A stretch of DNA of 64,000 nucleotides from positions 5,290,501-5,354,500 of the forward strand of contig NZ_CP121647.1 of assembly GCF_029714305.1 (NCBI RefSeq). The letters are read 5' to 3'. This stretch comes from Bradyrhizobium sp. CB3481 (lineage in GTDB: Bacteria > Pseudomonadota > Alphaproteobacteria > Rhizobiales > Xanthobacteraceae). Every line of letters starts with the position of its first letter. Position 1 is the stretch's first letter. Shown piece by piece: positions 51,170 through 60,549 of this stretch. The position numbers were made by a program, and so were the translations under genes. The notes beneath the pieces are model-generated. The model was not told where the DNA came from. It saw nothing but the letters and a program-made list of their open reading frames with translations, and ran no database searches.

Positions 51170-51540
51170 GGGTTTTTGTCTGGTCCGGAACGGCGGCAGC
51201 GTTGGACGCTGGCGGAGAAGCATCGTATCATCGAGGAGAGTCTGGCGCCTGAGACGACCGTGGTCGAAGTCGCTCACCCGCATGACATACATCCGAACCT
51301 GCTGCATCTTTGGCGATGACAGGTACGCGGACGGTGATCTCGATGGGCGGCCAAGCGGTGCGCCAGCCAACGACGTTCCTTTGCATCGGTTGCGATAGCG
51401 GACGAGCAGGTCTGAGCGCCGCCACCTGGAAATGATCGAAATTGAGTTCGCGAGCGGACGCGGTTTCGGATCAGCGGTTCGGTCGAAGCAGCCATTGTGT
51501 CTGCTGTGATTGCGGCCGCGGATCGGAGCGAGCGGCGCCA
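51170..51540 (+). pseudogene. IS66 family tnpA remnant
   Basis: PERRQRWTLAEKHRIIEESL, then DIHPNLLHLWR followed by TGA, then in shifted frames a tail like FASGARVRISGSVEAAIVSA and VIAAA: the DNA-binding accessory protein of IS66. It is followed directly by the start of tnpB. Confidence 0.75.
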
Positions 51541-51554
51541 ATGATCCCGCTTCC
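51541..51554 (+). pseudogene. IS66 tnpB, first codons
   Basis: ATGATCCCGCTTCC encodes MIPLP, the usual start of IS66 TnpB. It is cut here by the IS21 and resumes at 56804: removing IS21 and one CGCTTCC copy gives MIPLPAGVRVWLAIGHTELR. Confidence 0.72.
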
Positions 51555-51734
51555 GGCGTATTTCGCAAAAACGGGACAGCGGTTTCGCTAACTAAAGTAC
51601 AGCAGTTTCGCTAAGTCGCGGACAGCGTGGCGGCGCTGGCTTTTGGTTGCCTGGTTGTTAAAGTCAATTGGTATTGGTTTCGCTATTTTCGACGTCGGTC
51701 AAGGGTCGCGCGGCTTTTTTCCTTCGCATGCTGT

Positions 51735-51811
51735 CCCCTTCAAGGGCGCGATACGGTGGGCGTTGTGGATGATCCGGTCGAGGATGGCATCGGCGATGGT
51801 GGGCTCGCCGA
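51735..51811 (-). pseudogene. IstB, C-terminal end
   Basis: Minus strand FGEPTIADAILDRIIHNAHR then IA, the end of IstB, followed by a frameshift in the last dozen codons. Separated from the rest of istB by the recombinase element. Confidence 0.78.
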
Positions 51812-51844
51812 ACACGGCAGTATACCCCTATTCTTGAGCGGCTC

Positions 51845-52348
51845 GTGTCTCACGTCACGATCACCGACCCGCATCATTTTCTGTTTGGGCACCGGCTTGA
51901 GGTGCTCAAGGAGCGGTCGGGGCGCGGTCCTGCCTACGTCGTTGTCGCGCTGCCGGACGGCCGGCCGCGGGCGGTTCGGATCGCGTCGACGGATCTTGCC
52001 GAGACGATCACTTCCCGCCCGAATGCCGCCGATCTGCCGCGCATCAGTGCACGTACGCTGATCCCATTGATGCAACATTTGAGCGCGAGTCTGAGCCTTC
52101 TCGACGAGAAGGTGATTCGCGATGACCCACCGACCGCTTCGAGGTCGCGTTGCGTATCGACCCCTGCCGACGCCGGCAAATCCACCCGGCCGCCCGACGG
52201 CCAACATTCCGCGCCTGTGGCCGAATCTGTCGACCGCGACGCAAACCCAGATCGCTCAAATCCTCGCCACGCTGCTGCGGCGAATGCAAGCGGTTCCCGG
52301 CACGCCCGGAAGGGGACTGGTCGTGCTGATCAGCTTGAACGTCGCTGA
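51845..52348 (+). CDS. Small DUF5372-like protein of recombinase element
   Basis: The first 90 residues (VTITDPHHFLFGHRLEVLKE, PDGRPRAVRIASTDLAE) resemble the DUF5372 group of small proteins found just before serine recombinases in mobile units. The remaining 75 residues overlap the next gene in another frame and look low in structure. The role is unknown; it may assist the recombinase. The real C-terminus may be earlier if there is an indel. Confidence 0.55.
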   Translation: MSHVTITDPHHFLFGHRLEVLKERSGRGPAYVVVALPDGRPRAVRIASTDLAETITSRPNAADLPRISARTLIPLMQHLSASLSLLDEKVIRDDPPTASRSRCVSTPADAGKSTRPPDGQHSAPVAESVDRDANPDRSNPRHAAAANASGSRHARKGTGRADQLERR

Positions 52349-53375
52349 CGAGCGGCTCACGACTGCGCACCGAGCTAAACTGGCTTATGTCTATGTGCGG
52401 CAGTCATCCGTGAACCAGGTGCGCCAACACCAGGAGAGCACCGAGCTGCAGTACCGCCTCGTCGATCGCGCCATCGGTCTGGGCTGGCCGCCCGAGCGCG
52501 TCCAGGTGATTGACGAGGATCTGGGCAAATCCGGTGCTGGCGCTGTGGATCGTCGTGGTTTCCAGAAGCTCATTGCCGAGATCGGCCTTGGCAACGCCGG
52601 CCTTGTGGTGAGCCTCGACGCTTCTCGCTTGGCCCGCAATAACCGGGACTGGCATCAGCTTCTCGAGCTGTGCTCGGTGTTCGGCGTGCTCATTGCGGAT
52701 GGCGAGCGGCTTTACGATCCGCGCGCCTACCACGACCGCCTGCTGTTGGGCTTGTCCGGCATCATGAGCGAGGCGGAGCTGCATCAGCTTCGGATGCGCC
52801 TTCACCAAGGAGAACGCCAGAAGGCGGCACGGGGCGAACTGCGGCTGCCCCTGCCGGCCGGGCTCGCATATGATCGAGCCGGCACAATTATTCTCAATCC
52901 CGATGAGGAGGTGCAGGCCCGCCTTCGCCTTGTGTTCGCCAAATTCCAGGAACTGCAAAGCGCCCGCCGTGTGATGCGTTACTTGGACCGGAACGGATTG
53001 TCCTTGCCGGTTCGACCGCTGCTTGGACCAGCTCCACACGAGGTCGTCTGGCGTGCGCCAGATAGTGCACGCGTCCTTAGTATCCTTCAAAATCCGGCCT
53101 ATGCTGGGGCGTATGTTTATGGCCGCCGGCAAAAGGATCCGAGCCGATGCCAACCGGGATCGCTGACGGGAACGGTCAAGGTGGCGATCGCCGACTGGGC
53201 GGTTTGCCTCCACGCCGCTCACCCAGGCTATATCAGCTGGGAGCAGTTCATGGCCAATCAGGGGCGACTGGCAGATAACGTCTTCCGCTATGAGGCAGGA
53301 CACTCTGGCGTACGTGCAAGGGGGCAGCGCTGTTACAAGGAATTGCGATCTGCGGCCGTTGCGGACGGCGCATGA
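52122..53375 (+). pseudogene. Large serine recombinase, N-terminal and recombinase domains
   Basis: The first about 65 codons (NIPRLWPNLSTATQTQIAQI) correspond to the separate small protein of related units, here in frame with the recombinase. Then AKLAYVYVRQSSVNQVRQHQ holds the catalytic Ser (with the Arg just before), VDRRGFQKLIAEIGLG and VVSLDASRLARNNRDWHQLL follow, and the recombinase domain (ARRVMRYLDRNGLSLPVRPL, ILQNPAYAGAYVYGRRQ). Near 53310 the frame slips; the neighbouring frame continues KGAALLQGIAICGRCGRRMS into the next part. One base lost near GTACGTGCAAGGGGG explains it, unless frameshifting is programmed. Confidence 0.75.
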
Positions 53376-54424
53376 GCATGCGCTACACGGGCCCGAATGC
53401 CGACTATCCGGTCTATTGCTGCCGGTCGGATCGGGACCAGCAAGGTAGTGCACTGTGTCAGGAAGTCCGGGCCTTGGCGGTTGACGCGCTGGTCGAACGG
53501 ATGCTCCTCGACGCCCTGGTGCCGGATCAGATTGAGATCGCACTCGCGGCGGCGGGCCAACTGGAGCAAGAGAGTCGCCAGCTCGAGCGTCAGTGGGCGC
53601 TTCGCGTGGAGCGCGCCCGCTACGAGGCCGAGCGCGCCCGGCGTCAGTATGACGCCGTCGAGCCCGAGAACCGTCTTGTGGCGCGCTCACTTGAGCGGGC
53701 TTGGGAAGAGAAGCTGCGTGTCGTCGAGACGGTCGAGCAGCAGCATGCGCGTTGGCGCGCGCAAGAGCCGCTTCTGATTGGCCCGGCGGAACGCGCAGGA
53801 CTACAAACGCTCGGCGAGAACCTGCCGCGGATTTGGAATGCGGCCACCACGTCGGCAGCCGATCGCAAGCGCATTCTGCGATTTGTCATCCGCGAAGTCG
53901 TTCTTGATCAGAAGCGGAGCCGAGGTCAGGTGTGGCTCAAGATCGTCTGGCAGACCGGCGCAACCAGCGAGCATCACGTACAACGGCGCGTTCATACCTA
54001 CCGCAACTACATCGACATTGATCGGTTGCGGCAACGGATCGTCGAGTTGAATGCTGAACACAAAATGGATGGCGAGATCGCGGCAATACTCAATCAGGAA
54101 GGCTTTGTCGCGGCCCGAGGCTGCGCCTTCAAAGGCGAGAACGTCTGGCTGTTGCGCACCCGCTGGGGCATTCCCACTGTCAAAATCAACGGCAAGGACG
54201 AGAATCCGATGCGCTGGCCCGACGGCAGCTTCTCGATTCAGGGCGCAGCGGCTGAGCTTGGAGTAACCCCGCAAACAGTGTTCGATTATCTTGCACGCGG
54301 ATTGCTGGCAGGTCGTCAGTTAGCCAAAGGCCAGCCATGGCAGATCGAGCTCTCAAACGAACAAATCAGTCAGCTTCGCAATCGGGTACGACGCACCAAG
54401 CGTTCGAAGAAGGAGGCATCATGA
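53372..54424 (+). pseudogene. Serine recombinase, zinc-ribbon and coiled-coil part
   Basis: Continues the recombinase after the frame break: CGRCGRRMSMRYTG with YPVYCC form the zinc ribbon, then a coiled coil (RQLERQWALRVERARYEAER, RRQYDAVEPENRLVARSLER) and a C-terminal domain with a MerR/HTH-like end (QGAAAELGVTPQTVFDYLAR). An internal ATG at 53372 could start this part as a separate product, but the zinc ribbon would be split. Confidence 0.72.
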
Positions 54425-54431
54425 AGTCATC

Positions 54432-55093
54432 GGCTCGCCGATCATGTCATGCCATTGGGCAACGGGCAGCTGGGCGGTGATCAGGGTGGATTTGCGCCTG
54501 TAGCGCTCTTCGAAGATTTCGAGGAGATCGAGGCGTTGCTGATCGTTAAGGGTGTGGGTTCCCCAGTCGTCGAGAATGAGCAACTGAACACGTGCCAGCT
54601 TGTCGATGAGGCGCGGGAAGCGACCGTCGAGACGGGCCATAGCGAGGTCTTCGAACAGGCGCGGCACACGCAGATAGAGGACGGAATGATCGAGCCTGGC
54701 CGCTTGGCGTCCGAGGGCGCAGGCCAACCAGGTTTTGCCGGTCCCCGTTTGACCGGTGAGGATGAGGTTCTCGTGGGCTTTCAGCCAGGCGCCTTGCGCC
54801 AGCTGCAGGGTGTTGCGCCGGTCAAGCCCGCGCCGGGACGCGAAGTCGATATCTTCGATACAGGCATCGACGAAGCGGAGCTTGGCTGCAGCGAGGCGAT
54901 TGGTTAGGCGTCTGTCAGCGCGCATGGCGGCTTCGCGATCGAGCATCAGACCGAGCCACTCATCCCGGCTGAGATCGGCGGCACTGTCCTGTTCGGCCAG
55001 CTGCCGGTAGGCGGCCGCCATTCCGTCAAGGCCGAGCGCCTGCATCTGGTCGAGGGTTGGATGGGTCAGCATCACGATAGTCCTTTCCTTCAT
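54432..55093 (-). pseudogene. IstB ATPase, N-terminal and core part
   Basis: AAA+ helper ATPase of IS21: [20 protein letters not shown], Walker [18 protein letters not shown], Walker B LLILDDWG, sensor region [19 protein letters not shown]. It is cut after GEP by the recombinase element; the rest is at 51735-51811. The true start is probably MLTHPTL (55072), since AGGAAAGGA lies before it; the frame is open from 55093, overlapping the istA stop. Confidence 0.85.
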
Positions 55094-56645
55094 TGATAAT
55101 AGGTGCCGCCACGGATGTTGGCGTGTGAGGGCGCGGCTTTGACAGGTTCGGTGGCGGGGCTCGTGCGGTCGAGCCCGGATTTGAGGATGGCGCTCACGGA
55201 GGAGTAACTGATCGCGTTGATGACGAGCGCCCTCTCGCAGGCCGCTTCCAGCCGACTGCGCTCGTAGCGCCGCGCCAGAGCGATGATCCCCATAGCGGAG
55301 CGATAACCCTGTTCGGGATGCGGGCGCTCGCGCATCATCCGCTCGACCAGGGTAGCGGCGTTGACGCCGATTCGCCCCGCCATCCTGATCAAGACTGCGG
55401 GCGTCATATTGGCGTAACGCTGATGGGCCTTGGGCATGTGCTCATTCACCGTGACGTGGCCACCACGCTGGGAACGGCGAACATGGCTGGCGATACGCGT
55501 GTGATCCTGGAAGATCTCGACAGCCCGATAGGTGAGCCGGACGTCCACCCGACGGCCGATCAGCCGGTGCGGCACCGAGTAAAAGGTCTTGTCGACTTCG
55601 ACGTGATAATCGGGATGTACCTTGGCGGTTTTCCACTCGGCGTATTCGAATGGCTCGCTCGGCAGTGGCGCCAGTGCGTCGCTCTCGATCTCTTCGAACA
55701 GCTGCCGGCGGGATTTGCCGATATGGCGCATCGGCCGGTTGTTCAGCTCCTCGAGCAACTCGCCAATCGCGTCATTGAGATCGGTCAGGCTGAAGAACCG
55801 CCGGTGGCGCAGCCGTGCCAAAATCCAGCGCTCGACAATCAATACCGCGCCTTCAACCTTGCCCTTGTCGCGCGGCTTGCGGCTGCGGGTCGGCAAAATC
55901 GTCGTGTCGTAGTGCTCGGCCATGGCGGCAAAGGTTTGAGCGTCGGCTCGAACCAGAATGCCTTGACCACTCCGGCCTTCAGATTGTCGCAGACGATCGC
56001 TTTGGGAACGCCGCCGAAGTACGACAAGGCCCGGGTCTGGCCTTCGATCCAATCTGGTAGTCGCTGACCGAAGCTCCCCATAGCGATCAGCGACGAGGCC
56101 CCGAGCACCGCGACAAATATCTGCGCCTGACGGATCTCGCCGGTTTGCGGATCGATCACCTCGACCGTCGGGCCGGCATAGTCGGTCTGCATCACCGCAC
56201 CCGCCGCGTGGCGGTGGCGGAAGGTCGGGTTCGCCCGGCGCTGATAGGCGGCAAACTTCTCGCAGAACCACGTGTAGCCATAGCCGTGGGGATGCGCCGT
56301 CCGGTACTCCTGCCACAGCAGCGTCAGTGTCACGCCCTTGCGCTTGAGCTCCTGCGCCACCCGCGGCCACTCAGGTTCGCTCAAGTCCTGCGGCGGCCGC
56401 CCGACCCGCCGGAACAGAGCCCGCTGCAACGCCGTCTCGCTCTCGTAAATCGGCGGCAGCGGCCAGCTTAAACCCGCTTCACGCGCCCGCAGCAGGTAGG
56501 TGGCAACCGAGGTCTTGCTGATCTGAAGCCGTTCCGAGATCGCTCGAACCGACAGGCCCTGCTCGTACGTCAGCCTCAGGATCGATCGTAGGTCCTTCAC
56601 AGTGGTTCGTTTCGCTTGCTTCCGTCTCGGCATCGCCCCTCTCAA
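55090..56645 (-). pseudogene. IstA transposase, frameshifted
   Basis: Start MRGAMPRRKQAKRTTVKDLR, HTH region SERLQISKTSVATYLLRARE, DDE core entry [16 protein letters not shown] and [20 protein letters not shown]. After FWFEPTL the frame slips near 55950; the next frame continues [40 protein letters not shown] with the catalytic Glu, and the C-terminal [20 protein letters not shown] down to [11 protein letters not shown]. One indel is enough to explain it. The element is therefore doubly disabled. Confidence 0.85.
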
Positions 56646-56803
56646 TCAGCTTGAGAGAGAACATTGCCTGAACGGCGCTCCCGAAAAACCAGCCTCCACA
56701 ACTGTCCGCGATTTAGCGGAATCCACGTCCCGGAATTACTGAAATCGCTGTCCGCGAATTAGCCGAATCCACGTCCGGGAATTCCCGAAACACGCACGCT
56801 TCC

Positions 56804-56880
56804 CGCGGGCGTACGGGTGTGGCTCGCGATTGGCCACACGGAGCTGCGGATTGATTTGGAGCATATGATTATGCAGAGTT
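56804..56880 (+). pseudogene. IS66 tnpB continuation
   Basis: Reads AGVRVWLAIGHTELRIDLEH, the N-terminal motif of IS66 TnpB (GVRVWLATGHTDMRKG in typical members). Continues MIPLP from 51541 across the IS21. Similarity fades after about 25 codons. Confidence 0.7.
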
Positions 56881-57000
56881 GGCTGTAGCTGACCGCAATT
56901 TTCCTTGCTATCAACAGTTTACACCGAAGCCGGAGGGTTCTGACTCAGCATAATTCGAGGTTTCCCTCGCTGTCTTAATGGCAACGAGAGGAGGCCGACT

Positions 57001-57955
57001 ATGGCCAAGCCGCAGCAAAGTCGCTGCATTCGTCAGCGCAGCATGGATGCGGGCGAACTCGCCCCGCTGGCAACGGAGTTTGTGGCCGATCTACGGGCGC
57101 AGGGACATTCCTGCCTTACTGTGGGCGGCTACGAGGCTTCTGCTCGTCACTTCGTCTGCTGGCTCGTGAAGGCAGAACTCGCGATCGGCAAAAATAGCGA
57201 GGATGTCCTGCTTCGCTTTGCGCGACATCATTGCCGTTGTCTCGGCACTCGACGACTAAACCGTTTTCAGCAAAGTATGTGAGGCGGGCGCGCAGGTTTG
57301 TCGAGTTTTTGGCAAAGCGCGGGATTGTGCAGCGCGCGTCGCGCACCCGGCGACCAATCAGCAGGTATGCGAATTCCAGCAGTGGCTGCGACGGCATCGC
57401 GGCATCTGGACCGGACGATCAACCGCACGCCGCATGGTCATGCGGATGCTGCCGGCGTTTGGAACCATGCCAGGACGATACAACGCTGATCTTATCCGCG
57501 CGGTGATTGTCGCGGAGACGATTCGAGCCTCAATGGCCTACGTCAAGAGATGGCTATGGCGTTGAGAGGTTACCTGCATTTTCTCAGTGCGCGCGGGCTC
57601 TGCCGAGCAGGGCTCGACCAGGCCGTGCCGGTCATTCCGCAGTGCGTTTGTCGGCGCTACCGCGCTACATCGATTCCACCGATGTGGATCGACTGATCGC
57701 GACGTGCGATTCGGCCACCCCGCCAGCCTTCGGGATCGGGCCATTCTGCTTCTTTTAGCGCGTCTGGGCTTACGAGCCGGCAATATCGTCACGCTTTGCC
57801 TCGACGATATCGATTGGCAACAGGCAACGCTCTCGGTGGATGGCAAGGGTGGTCGCGAGACAAGGCTTCCGTTACCCCAGGATTCGGGCGACGCCGTGCT
57901 CGACTATTTGTATCGTGGCCGACCTCGACCTGTCTGCGACCGGCTGTCCCGGCTT
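57001..57955 (+). pseudogene. Tyrosine recombinase pseudogene, truncated
   Basis: Opens with MAKPQQSRCIRQRSMDAGEL and the SAM-like region LRAQGHSCLTVGGYEASARH. After several frameshifts come KYVRRARRFVEFLAKRGIVQ, VAETIRASMAYVK, RSAFVGATALHRF (shifted), then ARLGLRAGNIVTLCLDDIDW with the first catalytic Arg, and GKGGRETRLPLPQDSGDAVL then DYLYRGRPR. The HxxR and Tyr boxes are missing because the sequence changes at about 57955. Confidence 0.75.
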
Positions 57956-58473
57956 GTTTCCTTGCCAGATCGGCTATCCATTCGTTTCATGGACAGGTTG
58001 CGGGACTTAGCGTTCCCTTCCCTCAAGCGTGTCCCGGTAAGCCCAGTTCCCTGCCTTCCTCAGTACTACGAAGCCGCTACGACTGCCCGCTGCGTATGTC
58101 CGTCAACTTATGTCCTTCGCCTCCGGATTCGACATGCCTTGTTATTTCGTGTTCGCATGCGCGCTCCCGATGCCCGCCAAGTCGGGACATCCGGCCTGGA
58201 ACATTGTTGAGGCCGGTGCTCCGCGCCAGCTTTCCATGTGGACACGAACGGGATTTCCTAGGTTTCCGGGTGACCCATCCCCCTGCTCGGCGACTCCGGC
58301 CGAACCGATGAGCCGGGCCATACCGTCTTTCCCGGTGCTGCCCCCGGACCCAACACGGCGAAGGCTCCAGCACGATCATAATTTTGAGGCTTTGCCACAG
58401 GGCTTTGATACCCGCTGTCTACGCTTCACGAGCGACGTTGCCGTTACCTATGGAAGACTCGCTCCCGGCTGGC
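57956..58473. other. Unassigned 0.5-kb insert between two broken genes
   Basis: Begins exactly where the integrase pseudogene loses similarity and ends exactly where an IS4-type transposase fragment begins (after GDR on the minus strand). The plus strand stays open for long stretches (for example FDMPCYFVFACALPMPAKSG, HNFEALPQGFDTRCLRFTSD, VAVTYGRLAPGWRS). I recall similar odd Pro/Arg/Phe-rich hypothetical peptides in other proteobacteria beside mobile elements. Could be a structured RNA or mobile unit end rather than protein. Confidence 0.35.
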
Positions 58474-58700
58474 GATCACCTAAATGGGCCCATCGTCTCG
58501 GATCGCCCAGCAGCTCCGTGGATTGCAGGATACTGTCCAGCCACTGAATGCTCTCCTTCTTCTCGATGGCAACGCGCGTTGGATTGATCTTCTTCTTACG
58601 CGCGGCGGTCCTGTTGAATTTCTTCCGGCTCCCTCGACAGCCTCAGTCCAAGCGGCAGCTCTTCGATTGTCACCGCCAGGCTCGAGTGCATCAGGGTGCC
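58474..58700 (-). pseudogene. IS4-family transposase fragment
   Basis: Minus strand KKKINPTRVAIEKKESIQWL, LLGDPRRWAHLGDR; preceded in another frame by SLAVTIEELPLGL. This is the region around the second catalytic Asp (GDR-E-D) of IS4/Tn5-type transposases, cut right after GDR by the unassigned insert. Confidence 0.65.
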
Positions 58701-58759
58701 GCAAACGTGTGCCATCTCAGGCGGCCCACCTTGTCTCGGTCTCTGTTATGCTCTTGGTA

Positions 58760-59399
58760 ATTCCCGATCGCGCCAGAGGGTACCATTGTAGTCGGCCCTC
58801 CAGCATCCGAGCGTGACGGGCTTGGAGCAGTGACGTGAACAGCGTCTTGTTCAACAGCTCGTCCCGTAAGCGGCCATTGAAGCTGTCATGAACGCATTCT
58901 GCATAGGCGTGCCGGGCGCGATGTAGTACCAGACGACGCGGCTCTGATCCGCCCAGGTCAGGATCGCGTTGCTGGTGAGTTCGGTGGCGTTGTCACTGAC
59001 CACCATTTTGGGCTTGCGGCGCTCGACGATCAGCCGGTCTAGTCCCCGGGCCACCCGGGTGCCCGACAGCGAAGTGTCGGCTACCAGAGCCAGACACTCG
59101 CGGGTGCAATCGTCGACCAGGGTCAGGATGCGGAAGCGTCGGCCGTCGGTGAGCTGATCCGAGACGAAGTCGAGCGACCAGCGATCGTTGGGACCATCGG
59201 CACCATCATAGGCGTCCGAGTCCCGATCGCCCGCTTGCGGCCGCGGCGGCGACGCATCGCGAGCTTCCGTTCTCGGCAGAGCCGAAACAGCTTCTTGTCG
59301 TCTAATCGCTGTCAACTGCCCTGGGTACCGGACCTTGTCGTCTTCGAGGTCGGAGGAATGTGCCGCCTCATCATGGCCCTCGCCAGTGGATCTCCCCAT
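58760..59399 (-). pseudogene. IS3-family orfB fragment
   Basis: NDRWSLDFVSDQLTDGRRFR, CTRECLALVADTSLSGTRVA, VERRKPKMVVSDNATELTSN and YYIAPGTPMQNAF: the DDE core of IS3 OrfB (the first catalytic Asp in WSLDFVSD; the DNGTE motif here reads DNATE). A frameshift after QNAF leads into SFNGRLRDELL in another frame, and the upstream part is also shifted. Confidence 0.78.
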
Positions 59400-59468
59400 G
59401 TGATTCCCGCGGTCTGAAGCCGCCCAAGAAGTTCCGGGATAATCCAGGCAGCGTCCTTCCAGGACGAT

Positions 59469-60449
59469 CTACAGAGATACTGGCTTAGCTAGCTGTGGAG
59501 CCTCAAGAGGTTGTTCCCGGCTAAACCGAGTCGGCTGATGGGTGTTGTTGGCCTTCAGGCTACCATGGGGCCGGTGCCAATTGTAGCGATGGAGCCAGTT
59601 GGGCAGTTCGGCCGTTCGCTGGTCTGAGTTCTGGTAGGCCTGCGCATAAGCCCATTCGCGAAGCGCGGTTTGGATGAAGCGCTCGGCCTTGCCGTTGGTC
59701 TTGGGCGTATAGGGCCTAGTAAAGATTTGGCGAAGGCCGAGGCGTTTGCAAGCTGCTCGAAAGCTCTTTGAGCGGTAGCACGAGCCATTGTCGGTCATCA
59801 CACGCTCGACACGGACTCCGAGCCTGGCGAAATAAGCGACGGCGGCCTCAAGGAAAGCTACAGCACTTTCCTTGCGCTGATCGGGCATGACCTGCACGAA
59901 GGCGACGCGCGAAGCATCATCGATGCAGACATGGACGAACTCCCAGCCGATGCCATGGTGGCGGTTGATCGCGCCTGGATACCGCCCGGTGATGCGATGT
60001 CCCGCCGACCCGATCCGGCCGAGTTTCTTGATATCGAGATGAATAAGCTCGCCAGGGTGCTCGCGCTCATAGCGGCGGATCGGCTCGGCGGGCTCCAACG
60101 CGGCGAGCCTGTTTAGCCCGAGCCGACGCAGGATGCGGCTGACGGTCGCCGGAGAGATCCCGACTTCGGCGGCGATCTGCTTGCCGGTGTGGCGATGCCG
60201 GCGCAAAGCCTCGACTGCGGCGCATGTGGCAGGCTGGGTTTGGCTTGGCGATGAAAGGGGCCTTGAGGAGCGATCACGCAACCCACTCACGCCTTCCGCA
60301 CGGAAGCGCTTGACCCATTTGGCCACCGTCTTCGCCGAAACGCTAAATTTCAGCGCTGCTGCGGCGTTGGTCAGGCCACCTTCGATGACGCTCCGCACCA
60401 TCGCCTCTCGACCTTTCGGCGTCAGAGGCGCATTCTTATGGGTGTCCAT
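59469..60449 (-). CDS. IS481-family transposase
   Basis: Intact 326-residue transposase: N-terminal double helix-turn-helix (RSVIEGGLTNAAAALKFSVS, KTVAKWVKRFRAEGVSGLRD), then the integrase core with LIHLDIKKLGRI (first Asp), VMTDNGSCYRS (second Asp) and TPKTNGKAERFIQTALREWA (Glu). The last eight codons lie in target DNA: the frame passes through the left inverted repeat and the GCTAGC duplication and takes its stop from flanking sequence at 59469. Confidence 0.9.
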   Translation of the reverse strand: MDTHKNAPLTPKGREAMVRSVIEGGLTNAAAALKFSVSAKTVAKWVKRFRAEGVSGLRDRSSRPLSSPSQTQPATCAAVEALRRHRHTGKQIAAEVGISPATVSRILRRLGLNRLAALEPAEPIRRYEREHPGELIHLDIKKLGRIGSAGHRITGRYPGAINRHHGIGWEFVHVCIDDASRVAFVQVMPDQRKESAVAFLEAAVAYFARLGVRVERVMTDNGSCYRSKSFRAACKRLGLRQIFTRPYTPKTNGKAERFIQTALREWAYAQAYQNSDQRTAELPNWLHRYNWHRPHGSLKANNTHQPTRFSREQPLEAPQLAKPVSL

Positions 60450-60533
60450 TCGGTTCTCCCCTCGGAATCTGAAGCTTCAGCAACCTCAGCTTCCTCGGTC
60501 AGGGCCGAATGGACAACCTCCTGAAAGCTCACA
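59494..60533 (-). mobile_element. IS481-family element, apparently complete
   Basis: Tips TGTGGAGCCTCAAGAGG on the left and TGTGAGCTTTCAGGAGG read inward from the right, both followed by TTGT. Flanked by GCTAGC at 59488-59493 and 60534-60539. About 1040 bp. Confidence 0.82.
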
Positions 60534-60549
60534 GCTAGCTAGGCTAGGC

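Larger units (their letters stand above)
51812..54431 (+). mobile_element. Serine-recombinase element inside istB
   Basis: The uninterrupted istB can be rebuilt across GGCTCGCCGA, present at 51802-51811 and again at 54432-54441, so the 2620 bases between them are an insertion. The unit carries a small DUF5372-like gene, a second small reading frame and a large serine recombinase, all on the plus strand. No terminal inverted repeats seen. A decayed relative is at 16438-17336. Confidence 0.75.
51555..56796 (-). mobile_element. IS21-family element (with nested recombinase unit)
   Basis: Flanked by CGCTTCC at 51548-51554 and 56797-56803 (7-bp duplication). Tips GGCGTATTTCG on the left and TGCGTGTTTCG read inward from the right. 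Both ends carry the multiple internal repeats typical of IS21 (variants of CGCTAANTCGCGGACAGC). Contains istA and istB on the minus strand. istB is interrupted by the serine recombinase element 51812-54431. Confidence 0.87.

Noticed and set aside
52404..53690. 430-codon open frame antisense to the serine recombinase
   Set aside because: Same reason: a shadow frame with Arg/Pro-rich composition and no recognisable domain.
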